In this document: positions 42,826 to 45,698 of the stretch, one piece after another | Numbering within the stretch: position 1 is the stretch's first letter | How the letters are laid out: each line of letters opens with the position of its first letter | Assembly: GCF_000374925.1 (NCBI RefSeq) | Contig: NZ_KB895542.1 | Span: forward strand, 305,556-351,253 | Origin: Arthrobacter sp. 131MFCol6.1 | GTDB lineage: Bacteria; Actinomycetota; Actinomycetes; Actinomycetales; Micrococcaceae | Length of the DNA: 45,698 nucleotides | Direction: 5' to 3' | The notes under the pieces: model-generated | What the model saw: only the letters and a program-made list of their open reading frames with translations | What the model was told of the DNA's origin: nothing | Databases searched by the model: none | Made by a program: the position numbers and the translations under genes

Positions 42826-43104
42826 GCTTTAAGCCGCTCGGGGGACGGTCCGGAGGCCGGGAAGTCGGTTTATTGGACAAAACGTGTATGAATCCCGGCC
42901 GTACCAGGGACGTCCTGTGAGAACCCTGAGCCACCGGACCCGGGTGCCCTGCTCCCGCCCGGCGGATGCGCCCGGGGGCACTTTGACACGGACACTCCGC
43001 GGACGCTGGACCCGGGGGCCGGAATGGAGCCCAAAGCCGCCCCGGAGGGTGGGCGGCGGCTGGGCCGGGCTGGGGGCGTGGTCAGGGCGGTCTGGAAACT
43101 AGGG
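42826..43104. other. Spacer between the two tRNA-fMet copies
   Basis: The two tRNA genes are about 340 bp apart. Apart from the duplicated terminator and promoter this stretch shows no recognisable gene; a 72-codon ORF at 42884-43102 has no convincing features. It is GC-rich and lacks obvious repeats. Confidence 0.5.
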
Positions 43105-43110
43105 TAGAGT
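43105..43110 (+). promoter_or_regulatory. Putative -10 element of tRNA-fMet copy 2
   Basis: TAGAGT lies 11 bases before the tRNA, with the same downstream spacer GTAGAGTTGATC as copy 1. The -35 region differs from copy 1. Confidence 0.5.
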
Positions 43111-43121
43111 TGATCAAGCGA

Positions 43122-43195
43122 CGCGGGGTGGAGCAGTTCGGTAGCTCGCTGGGCTCATAACCCAGAGGTCACAGGTTCAAATCCTGTCCCCGCAA
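43122..43195 (+). tRNA. Initiator tRNA-fMet (CAT), copy 2
   Basis: It is identical to copy 1 over all 74 bases, including the C1-A72 mismatch and the CAT anticodon. The flanks are near-identical from about 16 bases upstream to about 50 bases downstream, so this is a recent duplication of the whole unit. Confidence 0.96.
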
Positions 43196-43203
43196 CTGGA
43201 GAG

Positions 43204-43239
43204 AAGGTCCGGAACACTGGAAACAGTGTTCCGGACCTT
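43204..43239 (+). terminator. 16-bp-stem terminator after tRNA-fMet copy 2
   Basis: AAGGTCCGGAACACTG pairs with 43224-43239 around a GAAA loop and is followed by T and CGCTTT. It is a slightly shortened copy of the terminator after copy 1. Confidence 0.88.
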
Positions 43240-43409
43240 TCGCTTTAAGGGCTTTTCACAGTTGAGGGTGTAGTCGCTGGGTGGATGGCGGCTGGCGCGT
43301 CGGTCCCGGGGCAGGTGTCGAGGTCTTCCGAGGATGCGCAAACGCGGCCGGAGGCACGATCTTGTGTCACCGTTCGCGGTGGACTACTTTGCGTGCCCGT
43401 TCAGATCGG

Positions 43410-43991
43410 TCAACGGCGCACCTGATAGCGCAGGTGAAGCACCCGGTTGCCCTGAATCACCACGTCAGGATCCTCCAACAGGTGCTGCGCGTGGACCGAC
43501 CCGAAGTAGCGCTTGCCGGACCCGAGCACGACGGGTGCCACGTCCATGCGCACCTCGTCGATCAGGCCAGCGGCAAGCACCTGGCCACCGACGTCGCCGG
43601 CGGCGACCTCGACCAGGCGGTCACCTGCAAGCTCCTGCGCCTTGGCCACTGCAGCCTCGACGCCGCCGACGAAGTGAAACGACCCCTCGGGGTCCCAGCC
43701 CTCGGGCTTCGGCCGGTGTGTCACGACGACTACGTGGTCGACTCCGCCCGGAGGCTTCCCGTCCCAGCCGTCCGTCAGGTCGAAGACGTGGCGGCCGACG
43801 ATTGTCGCCCCGATCTGGTCCCAGTACGGCCGGGTGTAGTCGTAGGACGTCTGCGATACCTTCAACTCGCCGCTCTCGTCCAACGGAACGTCACCGCTGG
43901 ACAACCAGTCGAACAGCGGTCCGGGCTGGTCGTGCTCGTCCGCGATGAAGCCGTCCACCGACACCGAGCTGTACATGACCACCTTGCCCAA
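43410..43991 (-). CDS. Dihydrofolate reductase-family / RibD C-terminal-domain reductase
   Basis: The 193-residue protein starts GKVVMYSSVSVDGFIA and carries IGATIVGRHVFDLTDGW, VVVVTHRPKPEGW and VEVAAGDVGGQVLAAGLIDEVR with the C-terminal PVVLGSGKRYF. This is the RibD_C/DHFR-like family that binds NADPH; the substrate is unknown. The start is the TTG at 43991, with AGGAGAG four bases upstream, matching the family N-terminus; an upstream ORF in frame runs into an AraC-like relic and photolyase. TAATTT upstream may be a -10. No gene or notable feature is seen between 43240 and 43409. Confidence 0.85.
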   Translation of the reverse strand: MGKVVMYSSVSVDGFIADEHDQPGPLFDWLSSGDVPLDESGELKVSQTSYDYTRPYWDQIGATIVGRHVFDLTDGWDGKPPGGVDHVVVVTHRPKPEGWDPEGSFHFVGGVEAAVAKAQELAGDRLVEVAAGDVGGQVLAAGLIDEVRMDVAPVVLGSGKRYFGSVHAQHLLEDPDVVIQGNRVLHLRYQVRR

Positions 43992-44051
43992 GAGGCTCTC
44001 CTTTGCTTTGGGGTGCCCCCAAATTAGCGTGGTGAGCTCTCGCTCTTGTGA

Positions 44052-44223
44052 GAAATCATCGTCCGGCAGCGGCCAGCTGTCCAGCGCGTGGCCGGGATGT
44101 TCGCGCAGGAACCGCCGCCGGACTTCGACGTACCGGGTCGGCGTGAGCCCGGTGAACGCCCGGAACTCGTGGCCGACACGGCCGGCCCTGAACCGGCCGC
44201 CCCAGCGGGCCCAGAGCTGGCCC
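44052..44223 (-). pseudogene. Relic of the C-terminal end of an AraC-family transcriptional regulator
   Basis: Translated in the frame that continues into the reductase gene, this stretch reads HEFRAFTGLTPTRYVEVRRR and then FLREHPGHALDSWPLP. This resembles the end of the AraC helix-turn-helix domain with its usual C-terminal tail. Upstream, the expected GFxDQxH helix is degraded to GRFRAGRVG, and the rest of the protein is missing where the photolyase gene ends (44224). There is no start codon and no stop before the reductase, so it is not a working gene. Its adjacency suggests that the reductase once followed an AraC regulator that was lost when the photolyase gene arrived or was rearranged. 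Confidence 0.5.
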
Positions 44224-45648
44224 TCAGCCGTCCTTGAGCCGCTGATAGGTCGCCAGCGCCCGCGCCCGGGACTCGGCAAGGTCCACGATCGGCGCGGGGT
44301 AGCCGGTGGCGGCGCTGTCGGCCTTCCAGGGCTCGTGGACTGTTTTGTCGTCCAGCGCGGCGAGCTCGGGAATGTACCCGCGCAGGTAACGACCGGCGGC
44401 GTCGAACTTTTTGCTCTGCGTGACCGGGTTGAAGATCCGGAAATACGGCGACGCGTCGGCACCCGAGCCCGCGACCCACTGCCAGTTGGCCGGGTTGCTC
44501 GCGGCATCGGCGTCCACCAGCGTGTCCCAGAACCAGGCCTCGCCCAGCCGCCAGTCGGCCAGCAGGTTCTTCACCAGGAAGGACGCGGCCGCCATCCGCA
44601 CGCGGTTGTGCATCCAGCCCGTTTGCCAGAGCTGGCGCATGCCCGCGTCCACCATCGGGTAGCCCGTACGGCCCTGCTGCCAGGCCTTGAGCTCGTCGCC
44701 CGACGCCGGCTGCCACTGAAAGCGGTCGAACTCCGGCCGGTAGTTCCGCGTCGCCAGATCAGGATTCTCGTACAGCAGCTGCCAGCAGAATTCCCGCCAG
44801 CCCAGTTCGGAACGGAAGATCCCGACGTCGGCCGGAGCCCCCGGCGCAAAGCTGTGGCGCAGCGCGTGCCAGATCCGGAACGGACTGATTTCGCCAAAGC
44901 GCAGGTGCGGCGAGAGCCGGCTGGTACCTTCGACACCCGGAACGTCGCGGCCGGTGCCATATTCTGCCGCCGGTCCGTCCACGAAATCCTCGAGGCGGCT
45001 GAGGGCGCCTGCTTCTCCCGGTGTCCACGTGCCGGCCAGTCCAGAGCTCCAGTCGGGGCTACGGGGGAGCAGGCCCCAGCTTTCGAGCGGTTCGCTCGCC
45101 GGCAGGCTGCCGCTGCGGGTGTGTGCAGGGGCCGGCAGCCGGTCCGGGGCCGCCAGCGGCTGCCGGGGCTCGGTACCGGCCATGCAGGCCTTCCAGAACG
45201 GCGTGAACACCTTGTAGGGACCCCCGCTGCCTGTGCGCAGGGTCCACGGCTCGAACATGAGGTTCGCCTGGAAGCTCGTGGCGTTCAGGCCCTCCCCGCT
45301 GGCCCAGCTCTTCAGGCCGGCGTCGACGGCGCGTTCAGGGCCACCGTAGCGGCGGTTCCACAGCAGCGCGTCTGCCGACGTCTCCACCGCGAGGTCCTGG
45401 ATGATCCGGGCGGCCGGGCCGCGGCGGAGCACCAGCCGCGAGCCCGTGGCCTCCAGCGCGGTGGCCAGGCCGGCAAGGGAATGGTGGAGCCACCACTTCA
45501 CCGCGCCGCCCAGCGGCCGGATGCCGGGTGACTCCTCATCCAGGACATAGACGACGGTCAGGGGTTGGTGCAGGGCGGCGGCCTCCGCCAGTGCCGGATT
45601 GTCATCCAGCCGGAGGTCGTCACGGAGCCAGACAAGGGTCGCAGACAT
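44224..45648 (-). CDS. phrB: Cryptochrome/photolyase family protein (deoxyribodipyrimidine photolyase)
   Basis: This 474-residue flavoprotein uses light to split cyclobutane pyrimidine dimers. The N-terminal antenna-binding domain starts ATLVWLRDDLRLDDNPAL. The C-terminal FAD domain shows the SRLSPHLRFGEISPFRIW loop, LGWREFCWQLLYENPDLA, GYPMVDAGMRQLWQTGWMHN, RMAAASFLVKNLLADWRLGE and DADAASNPANWQWVAGSGAD with the conserved Asp-Trp pair. These are class I CPD-photolyase features. The ATG at 45648 is used because TACCGT lies six bases upstream; the in-frame start at 45663 would span the -10. Confidence 0.93.
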   Translation of the reverse strand: MSATLVWLRDDLRLDDNPALAEAAALHQPLTVVYVLDEESPGIRPLGGAVKWWLHHSLAGLATALEATGSRLVLRRGPAARIIQDLAVETSADALLWNRRYGGPERAVDAGLKSWASGEGLNATSFQANLMFEPWTLRTGSGGPYKVFTPFWKACMAGTEPRQPLAAPDRLPAPAHTRSGSLPASEPLESWGLLPRSPDWSSGLAGTWTPGEAGALSRLEDFVDGPAAEYGTGRDVPGVEGTSRLSPHLRFGEISPFRIWHALRHSFAPGAPADVGIFRSELGWREFCWQLLYENPDLATRNYRPEFDRFQWQPASGDELKAWQQGRTGYPMVDAGMRQLWQTGWMHNRVRMAAASFLVKNLLADWRLGEAWFWDTLVDADAASNPANWQWVAGSGADASPYFRIFNPVTQSKKFDAAGRYLRGYIPELAALDDKTVHEPWKADSAATGYPAPIVDLAESRARALATYQRLKDG

Positions 45649-45654
45649 GGATCC

Positions 45655-45660
45655 ACGGTA
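45655..45660 (-). promoter_or_regulatory. Putative -10 element of the photolyase gene (leaderless)
   Basis: On the minus strand TACCGT is followed by GGATCC and the ATG at 45648. The same TACCGT-N6 arrangement precedes the APH-type kinase gene. Confidence 0.5.
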
Positions 45661-45698
45661 CACGCGCGGCCGCCGGCGCGGGCGCCGGCGCGGGCGCC

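Noticed and set aside
42884..43102. 72-codon ORF between the two tRNA genes
   Set aside because: No ribosome binding site, no domain and Arg/Pro/Gly-rich composition typical of spurious frames.
42706..43195. Integrated element between the two tRNA copies
   Set aside because: Only 340 bp lie between them with no integrase, and both tRNAs are complete with promoters and terminators, so a simple duplication is the better explanation.

Overview
The window comes from a high-GC actinobacterium, most likely Arthrobacter, Pseudarthrobacter or a close Micrococcaceae relative. The grounds are the very high GC content, GTG/TTG starts, ATGA-type stop/start overlaps, the coproporphyrin-type heme genes (HemY/CgoX, HemQ/ChdC and a Cys-containing HemH/CpfC), and a block resembling the Mycobacterium tuberculosis Rv3193c-Rv3208A neighbourhood. 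Everything here is from reading the sequence. No database search was possible.

Layout. (1) 1-2.3 kb: a 59-bp tandem repeat abuts the stop codon of a DUF222/HNH endonuclease gene. (2) 2.3-6.2 kb: a small membrane protein, a DUF3107 protein, a TetR regulator with a 16-bp palindrome just upstream, a divergent MoeB/MoeZ-rhodanese enzyme and an SDR oxidoreductase. (3) 6.2-19.2 kb: the heme locus. hemA is on the minus strand, divergent from hemE-hemY; then come a secreted Pro/Ala-rich protein, a strong terminator, hemQ-hemH-hemC-hemD-hemB, an LLM flavin oxidoreductase and hemL. This set covers glutamyl-tRNA to heme b by the coproporphyrin branch, apart from the coproporphyrinogen supply shared with HemE. 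(4) 19.2-21.7 kb: a polar amino-acid ABC transporter on the minus strand. (5) 22.1-36.3 kb: DNA and nucleotide maintenance: a DEDDh exonuclease, then alkyltransferase-like protein-AdnA-AdnB, an APH-type kinase, then NudC, UvrD2 and a YgjP-like metallopeptidase. (6) 36.3-42.4 kb: a DUF2342 zincin-like protein, a membrane-anchored PDZ-Lon-like protease and a large UPF0182 membrane protein. (7) 42.7-45.7 kb: two identical initiator tRNA-fMet genes with duplicated flanks, a DHFR/RibD-C-like reductase, a relic of an AraC-type regulator and a DNA photolyase.

Two sequence-level patterns run through the window. First, at least seven genes have a TAnnnT hexamer that ends 5-6 nt before the start codon, which predicts leaderless transcripts. 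Second, short tandem duplications (period 14-59 bp) recur at gene ends, several of them copying the stop or start codon. The most interesting biology for follow-up is the coupling of the UvrD2 helicase to a YgjP-like metalloprotease, the coupling of the alkyltransferase-like lesion sensor to AdnAB, a C-terminal CPVDH motif on HemA that could sense heme, the LLM oxidoreductase embedded in the heme operon, and a possible leaderless 26-codon upstream ORF overlapping the PDZ-protease start.
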